Of a DNA stretch of 54,382 nucleotides, positions 18,000-27,027 are shown piece after piece. Source of the DNA: an uncultured Victivallis sp. (GTDB taxonomy: Bacteria > Verrucomicrobiota > Lentisphaeria > Victivallales > Victivallaceae). Position numbers and translations under genes: made by a program. The DNA is taken from assembly GCA_944389895.1 (NCBI GenBank), contig CALXOA010000110.1:1-54382 (forward strand), in the 5' to 3' direction. How positions within the stretch are numbered: the stretch's first letter is position 1; each line of letters begins with the position of its first letter. Below the pieces are notes generated by a model, which saw only the letters and a program-made list of their open reading frames with translations, did no database searches and had not been told where the DNA came from.

Positions 18000-18509
18000 C
18001 TATTTTTCGCCGCTGTTTCCGGCTTCCTCCGCAACCGTGGCTTTCCGGCGGGGCTGTGAGACCGATTTCTCTGGTTTCAACGTAATGTTTTTTTCCGCCA
18101 ACGCTTTCTTCAACTCCCGTTTCCCCATATCGCGAACCTCGGCGATCCGCCGTTTCTGCGACTCCCTCGGGGAGGTTTTCCCGTTTTCCCAATGATTGAC
18201 CGAATGGAGGTTGACCCCCAGCAATGCCGCAAATTGCGCCTGCGAAAGCGACAGTTTCTCACGCAGTTTCTTAATTCGCTCCGGCGTGATGCGGAATGTC
18301 TTTCCCGGTTCCGATTCTGCCGGTGCCGGTCTGGTCGGTTTCGCTGGAACCTGTACCAGTTTTTCCAGTACCTTGATCCGGCGGTTCTGTTCGACGATGG
18401 CTTTTCTGACGGTTGCAAGTTGTGTTTTCAATTCATCGAGTCCGGCTTTAAGTTCCTTGCGGGCAAGCCGGCGGATCTCTTCGTTCATAAGTTGTTGAAT
18501 ATTTGGCAT
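18000..18509 (-). CDS. XRE-type helix-turn-helix protein with N-terminal coiled coil
   Basis: The 169-residue product begins with a charged helical region (~1-55, RKELKAGLDELKTQL, RRIKVLEKLV) suited to a coiled coil, then a Pro-rich linker. It is followed by an XRE/Cro helix-turn-helix (~75-115: LREKLSLSQAQFAALLGVNLHSVNHWENG) and a Lys-rich tail. AGGAGG lies 7 nt before the ATG. A perfect 20-bp palindrome (18577-18596) lies 67 bp upstream and could be its operator, implying autoregulation. Its targets are unknown; it has no enzyme partner in the same transcript. The N-terminal coiled coil on an XRE domain is less common than a bare domain. Confidence 0.85.
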   Translation of the reverse strand: MPNIQQLMNEEIRRLARKELKAGLDELKTQLATVRKAIVEQNRRIKVLEKLVQVPAKPTRPAPAESEPGKTFRITPERIKKLREKLSLSQAQFAALLGVNLHSVNHWENGKTSPRESQKRRIAEVRDMGKRELKKALAEKNITLKPEKSVSQPRRKATVAEEAGNSGEK

Positions 18510-18576
18510 TTAGATACCTCCTTGTGGCATTTTTTTACACATTTCTCTATTTTCGCATCGCCTTCCCGGCGAAAAT

Positions 18577-18596
18577 AATTGGACACGTGTCCAATT
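18577..18596. promoter_or_regulatory. Perfect 20-bp palindrome AATTGGACACGTGTCCAATT
   Basis: The two 10-bp arms are exact reverse complements with no spacer. It lies in the leader/promoter region of the XRE-type gene. Probability of a perfect 20-bp palindrome by chance is very low, so it is very likely a protein-binding site; the XRE-type protein is the obvious candidate. Confidence 0.8.
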
Positions 18597-18843
18597 GTAA
18601 TATAGGAGATAATGTCAACAGAATCAAGTGGTTTTTGAAGAAGAAACTGTTTTTTAGCGCGGACAACCATCGCGTGGGAAATGACATATCTTCCGTCAAG
18701 TCGGCGGAAGAAAAGAAGGAATGTGGGCGATCATTTCGTTGCCCGGATGTCGGAAAATACAATGGAATCGGCTTTCAAGGCGGAGGGTAAGGCAGGGAAA
18801 ACAACTCAGATCAAATTTTCTTTTTCATGTATGAGAAGATAGA

Positions 18844-18881
18844 CCGCGCTTCCGGAAGCATGACAGTTCCCGGAAGCGCGG
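18844..18881 (-). terminator. Hairpin 17 nt after the oxidoreductase gene
   Basis: CCGCGCTTCCGG (18844-18855) and CCGGAAGCGCGG (18870-18881) form a perfect 12-bp GC-rich stem with a 14-nt loop. No U-tract follows on the minus strand, but position and strength suggest a transcript end. Confidence 0.6.
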
Positions 18882-18898
18882 CAGAAGTCCTGATCCGA

Positions 18899-20182
18899 TT
18901 AAAATTCGATTACCCGGTGTTCGCGCATTGCACGGTCAGCGTAAAATCCGATCAGATGGCCATTGATCGAGTCGGAGAGCATCGTACAGGAGATGGAGGG
19001 GGCGCCGCCATCCACGAGAGACACGAAATCCGCCGCCAGATTGCCGTCGCCGCCGCCATGACCGCCGAAGGCGCCGGTGGTGTCGCCGAGATCGGCCAGA
19101 TTGATCCGCTCTTCTCGCGTTTCGTGCCCCGGACGGGTGTCGATGTGGCGGATCGTAAATTCATTGTCGTCGAACACTCCTTCCAGTTCCCCTTCGGTAC
19201 CCAGAAGGTGGATTTTCCGCATCGGCCGGCTGGTCCCGCCGACGAGATTGTGGGTGGCGACGGTGCCGTCGGCAAATTCCACAACCACCGACTGGCGATC
19301 CGCTACGTTGTTGTCCATCTTCCAGATACAGCGGGAGTAGGGGTTGGCCGGATCCTTGAGACGGGCGGTCTTGGCTTCGATCGACAGATCGCCGGATTCC
19401 TCCAGTTCGGGCCAGACGTAGAAGACCCAGCGGTCCGGATGGTTCAGGTAAAGTTGACGCACCGAATAAGGGCATTTCTCTTCGATCGGGCAGTCGAGCA
19501 GACAATGTTCCCCGGAGTCGGCGGGTGCGTTTTCCCGGGTGAAATAGTGAAGCCCCCCGAAACTGGCTACCCGAACCGGCGCAACCCCACTCATGTACCA
19601 GGTCAGCAGATCCAGATCGTGGCAGCATTTCGACATCAGAAACGAGGACCCGCATTGATCCTCGCGGTGCCATTTGCCGCGCGCAAAGGCCGTCGAATAG
19701 TGGTGGTAGCTGACGTGTTCGGCAGTTTCCAGGGTGACCAGTTTGCCGATCTCACCGGCCAGGACCCGGCGTTTCAGCTCGACATAAAAGGGGGCGTAGC
19801 GCAGTACGTGGCAGATCATTACCTTGCGTCCTGTTCGGGCGGCAGCCGCCTCCAGCGCCTTGACTTCTTCGATGCTGATTGCAAACGGTTTTTCGAGGAG
19901 CACGTCGTAACCGCGCTCCAGAAGGGGAATCGTGGTCGGAACATGTTGCCGGTCCATGGTGCCGTTGATGATCGCGTCGGCCTGTTTCGGCAGAGCCGTC
20001 AGCTCGTCAGCAGAGGCGAAACACTGTTCCGGGGTGAGGCCGAATCTCTCTGCCGCCATGGCCCGCCGTTCCGGAGAGGGATCGGCGACGCCGACGATGC
20101 GGAGTTTTTCCGGGTGCTCCAGCGCATAGTTCGCATATCCCATTGCACGATGCCCTGCGCCGACGATGATTGCCGTTACCAT
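18899..20182 (-). CDS. Gfo/Idh/MocA-family NAD(P)-dependent oxidoreductase
   Basis: The 427-residue product has an N-terminal Rossmann fold (AIIVGAGHRAMGYANYAL, ~4-21), the family EKP motif (VLLEKPFAISIEEV, ~95-108) and a C-terminal alpha/beta domain. The C-terminal domain includes a cysteine-rich insert (HCLLDCPIEEKCPY), HDLDLLTWYMSG and GGHGGGDGNLAADF. Such enzymes oxidise or reduce sugars, inositols or their derivatives with NAD(P). The GGHGGGD segment and Cys insert occur in a subgroup common in PVC bacteria, but the substrate is unknown. AAAGGA precedes the ATG. It is monocistronic, between two hairpin/palindrome-bearing intergenic regions. There is no signal peptide, so it is cytoplasmic. 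Confidence 0.93.
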   Translation of the reverse strand: MVTAIIVGAGHRAMGYANYALEHPEKLRIVGVADPSPERRAMAAERFGLTPEQCFASADELTALPKQADAIINGTMDRQHVPTTIPLLERGYDVLLEKPFAISIEEVKALEAAAARTGRKVMICHVLRYAPFYVELKRRVLAGEIGKLVTLETAEHVSYHHYSTAFARGKWHREDQCGSSFLMSKCCHDLDLLTWYMSGVAPVRVASFGGLHYFTRENAPADSGEHCLLDCPIEEKCPYSVRQLYLNHPDRWVFYVWPELEESGDLSIEAKTARLKDPANPYSRCIWKMDNNVADRQSVVVEFADGTVATHNLVGGTSRPMRKIHLLGTEGELEGVFDDNEFTIRHIDTRPGHETREERINLADLGDTTGAFGGHGGGDGNLAADFVSLVDGGAPSISCTMLSDSINGHLIGFYADRAMREHRVIEF

Positions 20183-20221
20183 ATTTTTATTCCTTTCCCG
20201 TATCAGGAGTGTTGTCCATGA

Positions 20222-20239
20222 TCCATTCCGGGGAATGGA
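20222..20239. promoter_or_regulatory. 18-bp palindrome upstream of the oxidoreductase gene
   Basis: TCCATTCC-GG-GGAATGGA is a perfect inverted repeat, starting 40 bp before the start codon at 20182. It may be an operator or a leader hairpin. Confidence 0.55.
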
Positions 20240-20291
20240 CCCGGCTCTGTTATGTTCTCATTTTTTTTAAACGTGTTCCGGACCCTGTTCG

Positions 20292-20321
20292 CCATGACAG
20301 GCTTTCATGGGATTTGCCATG
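20292..20321. promoter_or_regulatory. Overlapping CCATGA/TCATGG/CCATG repeats
   Basis: CCATGA (20292) pairs with TCATGG (20305-20310), and CATGG (20306-20310) with CCATG (20317-20321). GCCATGAC is also present as a direct repeat at 20291 and 20316. The array could be a multi-site operator for the oxidoreductase gene. Confidence 0.4.
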
Positions 20322-20711
20322 ACTACGTAATTATTTCATTTACAAAGGAATTTCAATGTTGCGACCTGTTTGTTCGATCTTGAATGAAGAAAATACATCT
20401 TGGGGTTTGCTTTGTCAAACGATCTTTACAGTCTTTCGTCAGGAATAAACGATGTCAGGGAACGCGATGGAAAGGAATCTCCAGATTCTTCCGGTTTGAG
20501 AAAAAACTGCTCTCCAAGAGGACAGGAACGAGCTCCGGAAATCCCCCGGCTTGCCTGACCGACTGTTCCACGCGGGAAGTTGCTCCCGTTCATTCAGGAA
20601 AATGTCGGTATTCCCGTCAGGGGTTTTTCAATTATCTACAGTGTTTGGCGAATCATTGCGGCCGTAAAACTTCCTGTGCGACTTTTCGCCCGGTTGTTTT
20701 TCTCTGGCGAC

Positions 20712-20743
20712 AATGGTCCGTCCGCAAGAACGGACGGACCATT
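20712..20743 (-). terminator. Strong hairpin 4 nt after the GH39-like gene
   Basis: AATGGTCCGTCCG (20712-20724) and CGGACGGACCATT (20731-20743) form a perfect 13-bp stem with a 6-nt loop. There is no U-run after it. It is the most stable hairpin in the window and very likely the 3' end of the operon transcript. Confidence 0.7.
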
Positions 20744-20747
20744 CCGG

Positions 20748-23681
20748 CTATTCTCCATACAGAACTTTGATGTTGCGGATCAGAAACGTGGTTTTCAGCT
20801 GCGTGGTATTCAGACCGAACCGCAGCATCCGGATATCGGCCGGATCAAATTGATGCTGACCGAAGGAGACGGTACGGGTTTCCCATTCGGCGCCGGGGTT
20901 GGCCGCTTTGAGGAAGTAGGCCGTACCCACCTCCTTTTCCACTCCGGGAACCGCCATGACCAGCATCTGACGGATGCCGTATGGAGGTATCGCCTTCACC
21001 TCGAAAGAGAGGCCGATGGCTTTGGCCAGGGTCTCATCCGGAAGATGCAGTATGTATTCCGGGTAACTCCAGCGGTCATTCACCGTCGGGGCAAATCGGG
21101 TGGTGAAGCGGATTGCCTTGGCTTTTTCGTCGAAAGTGATATCCATCTTCCCGGAAGAGTTCTCTCTCCAGTTCGAAACGACCAGCATACCGGGCAAATC
21201 CCGGCTGCGGACTACTTTATCGAGGTTGTTATAACGGGTGAGCGGAATTACCAGCGGTGTGGCCGGTTTTCTTTCGAAACTGCCTGTCACCCGAAACTCG
21301 CCCTTGCGTTCCGAATTGATTTCCGGCGTGAACTTCAGCAGATATTCCACCGCACTGAAGGCGGGGATTGCGCATTCGGCGGGCAGGCCGATGACTTTAC
21401 CGCCGGTGATTGTCACATTCCCCGTCTGTTCTCTATCGGAGAGGTTCCAGACCGCCAGTTTCAGGAATACGTGTTCCCGGCAGATGTCCGCCGACTCCCG
21501 GTCGATTGAAAGTGTAAAATCATTGGTCAGTTCAGTCCGGAATACGATGGTACGGTTGAACGCGCTCTCATTTGCGTTCCGGCGTGGTCCCGGTCGCAGG
21601 GCCGGTTGCGCTACCGGCAACTCGGGAAGGCCATTGAGGAATGCCGGCATTCTGGTTGCGGTGAGTGCCAGTCGGCCATTTCCTGCGCGGATTTTGAACG
21701 GCGTTCCGAAGATGTTGCAGCCGGTATAGCTGGTTTCGGGAACCGGCAGTGTGAAGTTCTGCGGCTTCTCCCCGTCCCGTTTCAACTCATCGACCAGAGG
21801 GTCGGTATCCAGTTCCGACTTCGACCAGTAGACAAGAGTCCGGGTATTGTCCGGCTGCCGGTAGAGGAAGGCGCGAACCTCGGGCGCTCCCGGATTGATT
21901 TCTCCTTCCAGTTCCGCATTCTCCAGATTGGCTGCGAGGTTTGCGAACGCCGCAAGCGCCGGTTTGATCGTGTAATCAAGCCGCATCAACCCCCAGACTT
22001 TCCGGCCGCCCTCTTCACTGTAAGGGGGAAGCACGAAGAAGAAATCGCGGTCGAAGCCGTCAAACTGCAATTGAATCATCGCCTTCGGCAGAAATTCGGC
22101 GACCAGCAACTCCTGTTCCGGTGTGTGTTCTTTGAGATCTTTCATGTAGCTTTCGAGCCTGCCGGCACCTTCCGCACGGCAACCGTTCTCGGTCATCCAG
22201 GCCCGACGATCATCCAGGCGATAACGCTTGAGAAAGGCGAAAATATTCCGGGAGAGTCCGGGGTAATCCACCAGTTGATTGTAGGAATGAATGCTGAAGA
22301 TATCGAAATATTCTCCGGCGGCGTTGGCCATAAGAGTGTCACAATAGGGAGTCAGGACTGTTTTTGCGATTCCACCCAGTGCGACCGGAAGATCGGGATT
22401 TCCCGCTTTATAGCCGAGGTATGCGGCTTTCAAGGCAGAAGCATAATCCCAGGCCCCTTCGACAGTATAGTAGATATCCGGCTCATTCCAGAACTCCCAG
22501 ACTCCCATCTGATTGCGGAACTCTTCCGCGAGCGTTTTCGCATAGTAGTAGGTTCCCGCCAGATCCCGGGGCAGGGCGGTCACCATGGTTGCCGATTTCG
22601 CCCAGGGCGGGGCATTGTGATACATCCCGAGGATGGGAATGTCGCGTTTCTGCAGTAAATCAGCATTGGTCTTGTACTGATTCCAGCGATACTGACCCGG
22701 TTGCGGCTCGGTCTCGCTCCAGCTCATCCGCTCGCGGATCATCGCGGCGCCGGAACGGCGGGCGATTTCCGAAACAAGTTCGAATCCATCCTGTGGATGA
22801 CGGCTGTTTCTGCCGTTTGCCCCGGCCAGCCAGCTCTGCGCCGAATCGAGCGCGAAAAAACTGTCCGGATTGCGTTTCCGCTTTGCCGGATCGGCGACGA
22901 CTGCGAAGCTGCGGACTCCGGAGAAGGTGATTCCGCCCTCTCCCTGAAGCTCAAGCATGTAATAGCCGCGAGGGAGTCCGGGAAGGCGGAGCGTCCCTTT
23001 GCCGTCGTCCGGCCATTTTCCGGTTTGCAGCAGTTTCCGCTGCCAGTCGTACAGCTTGTATGAGGCTGGATGATTGACTCCCGCCCGGAGTGTGAATGAG
23101 GGTTCTTCGCCTTCCAGGAACATGGCGCCGGGCGCGGTGACGGCGATGGCGTCCGCCGCGTCGAATTTTGTCGGATATGGTTTACTGCTCCGTACTTCCA
23201 GATTCCGGATGCGGAATGTTACCCCCGGGGTGGCCGGATTGGCTCCGATGCGGATCCAGGCCACCTTCTCTGGATTGATGTTGGCTTCCCGCAAGTTGAT
23301 GACCACCTTCTGCCATGTTCCGTCCGGCCTGGGCAGTGGTTGATGCGGGTGCCCTTCAAACATCACATAAGCATACCGGAATCCTTTCGGATCGGGGGCG
23401 AATTGGATTTCGAACCGCAGCTCTTCCGCATCCTCGAAATTTTCAGTCGGCCGCCGGAAAGCCAGTTCCGGATAACACCAGAAATCTGTTCCGGGACGAA
23501 ATTGGGCATCCACTCTGATCAAATTCCCGGCCTCTCCGGTTACGGTGCAACTCCCGGAGCTGTTCGGCCGAAATCGATCTGGATGGTTCAGTGCCGCTGA
23601 CCAGGGCAGCGGGCGCAGTTCGTCCGCTGCGACGGTTCCGGCAAGGCACAGGAGAAAAAGCTGCAATACAAATCTGAACAT
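20748..23681 (-). CDS. Secreted GH39-like (clan GH-A) glycosidase with flanking beta-sandwich modules
   Basis: The 977-residue product has a signal peptide (MFRFVLQLFLLCLAGTVAA|DE). Residues ~25-190 look like a galactose-binding-type module. A TIM barrel spans ~280-620 with ERMSWSETEPQPGQYRW, the acid/base motif WEFWNEPD (Glu near 397) and a probable nucleophile in WMTENG (near 497), the GH5/GH39/clan-A arrangement. The C-terminal ~350 residues form two more beta modules, the last resembling the N-terminal one. It should hydrolyse beta-linked glycans outside the cytoplasm. The start at 23681 gives the signal peptide; the upstream frame overlaps the pseudopilin gene. It is the third gene after the regulator and pseudopilin, 19 nt behind the latter, and ends at a strong hairpin. 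Confidence 0.88.
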   Translation of the reverse strand: MFRFVLQLFLLCLAGTVAADELRPLPWSAALNHPDRFRPNSSGSCTVTGEAGNLIRVDAQFRPGTDFWCYPELAFRRPTENFEDAEELRFEIQFAPDPKGFRYAYVMFEGHPHQPLPRPDGTWQKVVINLREANINPEKVAWIRIGANPATPGVTFRIRNLEVRSSKPYPTKFDAADAIAVTAPGAMFLEGEEPSFTLRAGVNHPASYKLYDWQRKLLQTGKWPDDGKGTLRLPGLPRGYYMLELQGEGGITFSGVRSFAVVADPAKRKRNPDSFFALDSAQSWLAGANGRNSRHPQDGFELVSEIARRSGAAMIRERMSWSETEPQPGQYRWNQYKTNADLLQKRDIPILGMYHNAPPWAKSATMVTALPRDLAGTYYYAKTLAEEFRNQMGVWEFWNEPDIYYTVEGAWDYASALKAAYLGYKAGNPDLPVALGGIAKTVLTPYCDTLMANAAGEYFDIFSIHSYNQLVDYPGLSRNIFAFLKRYRLDDRRAWMTENGCRAEGAGRLESYMKDLKEHTPEQELLVAEFLPKAMIQLQFDGFDRDFFFVLPPYSEEGGRKVWGLMRLDYTIKPALAAFANLAANLENAELEGEINPGAPEVRAFLYRQPDNTRTLVYWSKSELDTDPLVDELKRDGEKPQNFTLPVPETSYTGCNIFGTPFKIRAGNGRLALTATRMPAFLNGLPELPVAQPALRPGPRRNANESAFNRTIVFRTELTNDFTLSIDRESADICREHVFLKLAVWNLSDREQTGNVTITGGKVIGLPAECAIPAFSAVEYLLKFTPEINSERKGEFRVTGSFERKPATPLVIPLTRYNNLDKVVRSRDLPGMLVVSNWRENSSGKMDITFDEKAKAIRFTTRFAPTVNDRWSYPEYILHLPDETLAKAIGLSFEVKAIPPYGIRQMLVMAVPGVEKEVGTAYFLKAANPGAEWETRTVSFGQHQFDPADIRMLRFGLNTTQLKTTFLIRNIKVLYGE

Positions 23682-23700
23682 GGGACTTATCTCTGTACTC

Positions 23701-24438
23701 TCAACGATCGGATTCTGAAATGTAATAATTGGTGTTGGCGCGCAGCTCCTCTCCGGTCGGCGAACTGGCGGAGCCATCCGCCTTGACCACGTTGGCACGA
23801 CTGTTTCCGCTGTGACGCGCCCGGATGCACTTGTAGGAGGCGATGATTCCATCATTCAGGATGCCCGTCTCAGGATAATTATCCACGCTGCGGATGTAGC
23901 ACCACTGGATGCCCTCCACCCTGCGTCCGGTGTCTGAAGCGAGAATGTCCCATGTTTCCAGCCGGGTCAGGCGGCGGAAGTGCTGGATGTCGCCATCCAC
24001 CTTCGGTCCGGCGATGCCCGCATCTTTCTTGATGGGGGTCATCGGGATTCCGTAGGTGCTTTTCGTCCAGTTTGTCAACTGCAGCGGCCCTTTCGGGCAA
24101 CGATAGACCGTTGCATAGGTGGTTTCTTCGGTCAGAGTCGGGCCATAGCCGAGTTTTCCGAACTGATAGGCCCAGGCCCCGTTGGCATTGTCGTTTTCCA
24201 GCAGGTAGGCCGCCGGCAGAATGTCTCTGAAATCCCCGGCATAGGAGAGTTGCATCTGGCCGATCTGTTTCAGATTGCTGAGACACTGGCTTGCATGCGC
24301 CCGTTCCCGTGCCTGATTCAATGCGGGTAACAGCATGGCTGCCAGAATCGCGATGATCGCAATTACAACCAGAAGTTCAATTAATGTGAAGTTGTCACAA
24401 CGACGGGAATCGACGATCCTGGAGAATTGCTTTTTCAT
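23701..24438 (-). CDS. Type II secretion/pilus-like pseudopilin
   Basis: The 245-residue product has a 16-residue leader, then [20 protein letters not shown] with Glu at +5. The residue before the predicted cleavage site is Asn, not Gly. The globular part has RCPKGPLQ in the position where the other pseudopilins have a cysteine, and ends with [16 protein letters not shown], parallel to the [13 protein letters not shown] of the protein at 12152. Its ATG overlaps the stop of the upstream regulator gene (ATGA), so translation is coupled. The secreted glycosidase follows after 19 nt. The order regulator, pseudopilin, enzyme argues that this pseudopilin serves this locus specifically. Confidence 0.9.
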   Translation of the reverse strand: MKKQFSRIVDSRRCDNFTLIELLVVIAIIAILAAMLLPALNQARERAHASQCLSNLKQIGQMQLSYAGDFRDILPAAYLLENDNANGAWAYQFGKLGYGPTLTEETTYATVYRCPKGPLQLTNWTKSTYGIPMTPIKKDAGIAGPKVDGDIQHFRRLTRLETWDILASDTGRRVEGIQWCYIRSVDNYPETGILNDGIIASYKCIRARHSGNSRANVVKADGSASSPTGEELRANTNYYISESDR

Positions 24439-25574
24439 TTGACATTCCTTTCTATACTGGAGAAGTTCTGGTGACGTGAATTTAATTTCAAAAAGGGAAC
24501 GGAACCGGATCGTGGTGGTGCCTGGAGACGACAGGTGCTGCCCCGCTCGGTGACATGGGGAACGGAGAATACCGCGATGCGTTCTCCGGTATCAAAATCA
24601 TCCCATTTGCGGTGGATTTCCTGCGCAAGTTTAACGACACTCGCGTGGAGATCCACTCCGACTGTGGTCAGGGGGGGCTGCGTGTAATCGGCACAGAGTG
24701 CGGAGCCGGACCCCACCACACTGATGTCTTCCGGGACCCGGTAACCATGTGCCGCCAGTGCACGGATTGCTCCCTGCGCCGCGTAATCGCTGATCACGAA
24801 CAGTGCCGTGAAATCCGGTTCGTGTTCTTCAAGGTAGGCGTGGAGGATGTCATGTGCCAGCGTCGGTGAGTAATTCCCCACCTCCGCCCGGCAGGGAAAA
24901 ACCGTGACACGACAGCCGCGGCGCCGGGCAAACTCCGGAAATGCGTCCATTTCGATCCGGTTTCCGCCGACCGTCGGTTCTGCGACCAGCATCGCCAGGT
25001 TCCGGTGTCCGAGACCGGTCAGGTAGTCGACCAGTTCCAACATTCCGTATTCAAATTTCCGGAATGTGCAGTGCAGCGTGGCGTCGGTCAGATTGCGGTC
25101 CATGAAAATGATCGGCCGCGGACTTTGCGCCGCATAGACGATCTCCTCTCTGCTGAGCGCCCGGGCCGGGGGACACACGATCTGAACATCTGCCGGGGAG
25201 TTTTCGAGCAGGGCGATCAGGTTGCTCCGGTAATCGTAGGAACGCGAACCGACTTCATAATAATCCGCCAGGGAGCGGAACTCCTCCTGCAACCAGCGTG
25301 AGACTTCACGCAGCTCCTCATTCACCCACTGATTGTGATAAAATATGACGTTGCGGCGCTTGTGGAAATTCCTCACATAGTAACCATATTGCTTCCGATG
25401 CTCGAGCAGTCCGTCGTCAGTCAGCGTCTTCAGCGCCAGATCGGCGACGCGGCGGCTTACGCGATAACGTGCGAGAATCTCCCGGATTCCGTAGAACTTG
25501 TTTCCTGTACGAAAGAGTCTCAGCTCTTTCTGCAGTTCTGCATTGAGGGCTTTCGCCCGTTCTTTCAGCAACAT
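24435..25574 (-). CDS. Transcriptional regulator: GntR-like winged helix plus LacI-type sensor domain
   Basis: The 379-residue product has a winged helix at ~20-70 ([35 protein letters not shown]) of GntR type. It is followed by a periplasmic-binding-protein-like domain (~75-345) with [63 protein letters not shown] and [12 protein letters not shown]. This architecture is the AraR type: a sugar binds the sensor domain and releases the winged helix from DNA. It is the first gene of its operon, overlapping the pseudopilin by 4 nt. TGTGCAC palindromes lie in its promoter, so it probably represses itself and the downstream glycosidase. GAGG lies 8 nt before the ATG. Confidence 0.92.
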   Translation of the reverse strand: MLLKERAKALNAELQKELRLFRTGNKFYGIREILARYRVSRRVADLALKTLTDDGLLEHRKQYGYYVRNFHKRRNVIFYHNQWVNEELREVSRWLQEEFRSLADYYEVGSRSYDYRSNLIALLENSPADVQIVCPPARALSREEIVYAAQSPRPIIFMDRNLTDATLHCTFRKFEYGMLELVDYLTGLGHRNLAMLVAEPTVGGNRIEMDAFPEFARRRGCRVTVFPCRAEVGNYSPTLAHDILHAYLEEHEPDFTALFVISDYAAQGAIRALAAHGYRVPEDISVVGSGSALCADYTQPPLTTVGVDLHASVVKLAQEIHRKWDDFDTGERIAVFSVPHVTERGSTCRLQAPPRSGSVPFLKLNSRHQNFSSIERNVK

Positions 25575-25606
25575 GTAAGTGCCTCACTTTTTTGGTTTCT
25601 TTGGTA

Positions 25607-25635
25607 ATTATACGATATGTGCACATAAAACACAA
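25607..25635 (-). promoter_or_regulatory. Promoter of the regulator-pseudopilin-GH39 operon
   Basis: The minus strand reads TTGTGT (25635-25630), a 17-nt spacer and TATAAT (25612-25607). The palindrome TATGTGCACATA fills the spacer, so a bound protein would exclude RNA polymerase. Confidence 0.7.
25616..25627. promoter_or_regulatory. TATGTGCACATA operator in the promoter spacer
   Basis: A perfect 12-bp palindrome around TGTGCACA. A second ATGTGCAC lies at 25639-25646 with its centre 22 bp (two helical turns) away, and a third TGTGCACA at 25853-25860. They are probably sites for the regulator encoded just downstream. Confidence 0.7.
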
Positions 25636-26289
25636 AAAATGTGCACGAAAAAACATATTTTTTTTCGTCATCTGAGAAGGAGAACAGGCAGGAGCTGTTT
25701 CCGAAACCGGTAAAAAAACATTTTATTGTCCTGTTTTTGAGGAGAATATGACCAGATCAGCATCTCTTGTCGAGAATGGCTTTCAATGTTGCGGTCACAC
25801 ATATTCCCGGGAGATGTTTTGACAGCCCATGTGTCGTTTTTAGTAAAAAAGATGTGCACAGCGGCATTTTTCAGGCAGGGGTCAGGCCGTGTGTTTGATC
25901 TTTCATCGCCGAAGGTGAATTTCTCTCGTTGCCGTGAAACTACGCGTGCGTGAAAGTTCGACCGGGTTGCGATTTATCATTTACGCAGGGAGGGAGAGCA
26001 GATTCTTCATCGCCGGGCAGGATCGATTTGCGGGATCAATTCATGAATCATTCGAATCCATAAACGATCAGAAACGTGATTTCATAATGCCGGATATCGC
26101 ACGTCGTCAATCTCTTTCAGTACAGTAAATAAGCGATGTGGCATGTGAAAAAGAAACAACAGAATTGATTTTATCCGTTGCCGTTGCTACTCGATCAGAC
26201 AGAGAGATGGCATGCAGAGCGACAGTTCGAGATCGACAGGATTTCACCGGAAAGACAGGATTCGTCAATTTCCTCTTGTAGCGGGAGGC

Positions 26290-27027
26290 TCACTCCTGTG
26301 GGATTTTTTCTGGGATTTTCGCCTTTTTCAGATTCAATTCCGCTTCGAGCATCCGGTAGCGTTCGGAGATCCAGTCCGGAGTCACATCCGTCGGTGGCGG
26401 GGAGTGACGGAAGTCATGGGGAAAAATCAAAATTCTGGTATTCTCCACTCCGACCCGGGCGGTGAGGAAGAAAATTTCTTCAATCGCCTCATTGGAAACT
26501 GCAATGCAGCCGACAGAGCCTCCTTTGCCGTGAAGCATGATCGCTGATCCGAGTCGATCGACATCCCGTTTTTCCGCGAGAGCCGCCTGGATGTCTTCTT
26601 CGGAGGGATAGGCGATTTTCAACGCCAGATAAAAACGGCTGTTGGGATGGAGGGATTCAATCGCGTAAATTCCTTCCGGTACCTGCCGGTCGCCCTCGCG
26701 AAGCTTCGGACCTGCCTTCCCGCTGGCGGCCAGAATCGGGTAGGAGCTCAGGAGACGGTATTCGTTGCCGGAATATTTTCCCCACAATTCCAGCTTTTTT
26801 TCCTGTTTGAATGCGAGAATATCCAGTTTTTCCGGCAAATCCGCCACGTTCAGGCGGGCTGCTGCCGCAGCGCCGAACCGGCTCAGACGCGATTCCACCG
26901 AATGACGGAACCAACGGCCGAGCGTTAAATTGTAACCGTACCGAAGCCAGGAGGTCGGCACGACTGCGAGCAGCAGGAACGCTGTCGCCACGCCAGAGGC
27001 GATAAGATATTTATGATTCTTCCGCAC
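26290..27027 (-). CDS. L,D-transpeptidase (YkuD domain), membrane-anchored
   Basis: The 245-residue product starts with a short basic segment and one membrane anchor (KYLIASGVATAFLLLAVV, ~5-22). The periplasmic YkuD domain follows, with the catalytic signature MLHGKGGSVGCIAVSNEAIE (nucleophile Cys). YkuD enzymes cross-link peptidoglycan stem peptides through a thioester or attach lipoproteins. The start is set at a GTG (27027) with AGGAGAGGT 9 nt upstream. The open frame runs on to 27342, but a promoter at 27133-27161 lies within that extension. The gene is divergent from the UroD-like gene and stands alone. Assignment to peptidoglycan remodelling is family knowledge. Confidence 0.85.
   Translation of the reverse strand: MRKNHKYLIASGVATAFLLLAVVPTSWLRYGYNLTLGRWFRHSVESRLSRFGAAAAARLNVADLPEKLDILAFKQEKKLELWGKYSGNEYRLLSSYPILAASGKAGPKLREGDRQVPEGIYAIESLHPNSRFYLALKIAYPSEEDIQAALAEKRDVDRLGSAIMLHGKGGSVGCIAVSNEAIEEIFFLTARVGVENTRILIFPHDFRHSPPPTDVTPDWISERYRMLEAELNLKKAKIPEKIPQE

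Larger units (their letters stand above)
18510..18898. other. Intergenic stretch between the XRE-type gene and the oxidoreductase gene
   Basis: It contains the 20-bp palindrome (18577-18596) and the 3' hairpin of the oxidoreductase gene (18844-18881). TTGACA occurs on the minus strand at 18618-18613 but has no well-spaced -10. No gene is supported. Confidence 0.55.
20183..20747. other. Intergenic stretch between the oxidoreductase and the GH39-like gene
   Basis: It carries a palindrome at 20222-20239, overlapping inverted repeats at 20292-20321 and a strong hairpin at 20712-20743. Open frames in the middle (around 20384-20770) have no ribosome site or recognisable protein. Otherwise nothing was seen. 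Confidence 0.55.
25575..26289. other. Long intergenic stretch upstream of the GntR/LacI-domain regulator
   Basis: It holds the regulator promoter and three TGTGCAC sites (25618, 25640, 25853). A 24-codon frame with AGGAG 5 nt upstream exists at 25748-25822 (plus) but has no other support. From ~25870 to 26289 I see no gene, repeat or structured RNA. Confidence 0.5.

Noticed and set aside
18599..18618. TTGACA followed by TATATT on the minus strand before the XRE-type gene
   Set aside because: The spacer is only 8 nt, far too short for a sigma-70 promoter.
20384..20770. 128-codon plus-strand frame in the gap before the GH39-like gene
   Set aside because: No ribosome site, composition unlike real proteins, and it runs across the strong 3' hairpin at 20712-20743.
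20353..25795. 13-bp match TTTCAATGTTGCG in two intergenic regions
   Set aside because: Matches of this length are expected several times by chance in a window of this size, and the surroundings differ.
25748..25822. 24-codon reading frame with AGGAG 5 nt upstream of ATG
   Set aside because: Short, no homology recognised, and the spaced AGGAG could be chance in a 715-bp AT-richer gap. Kept only as a note.
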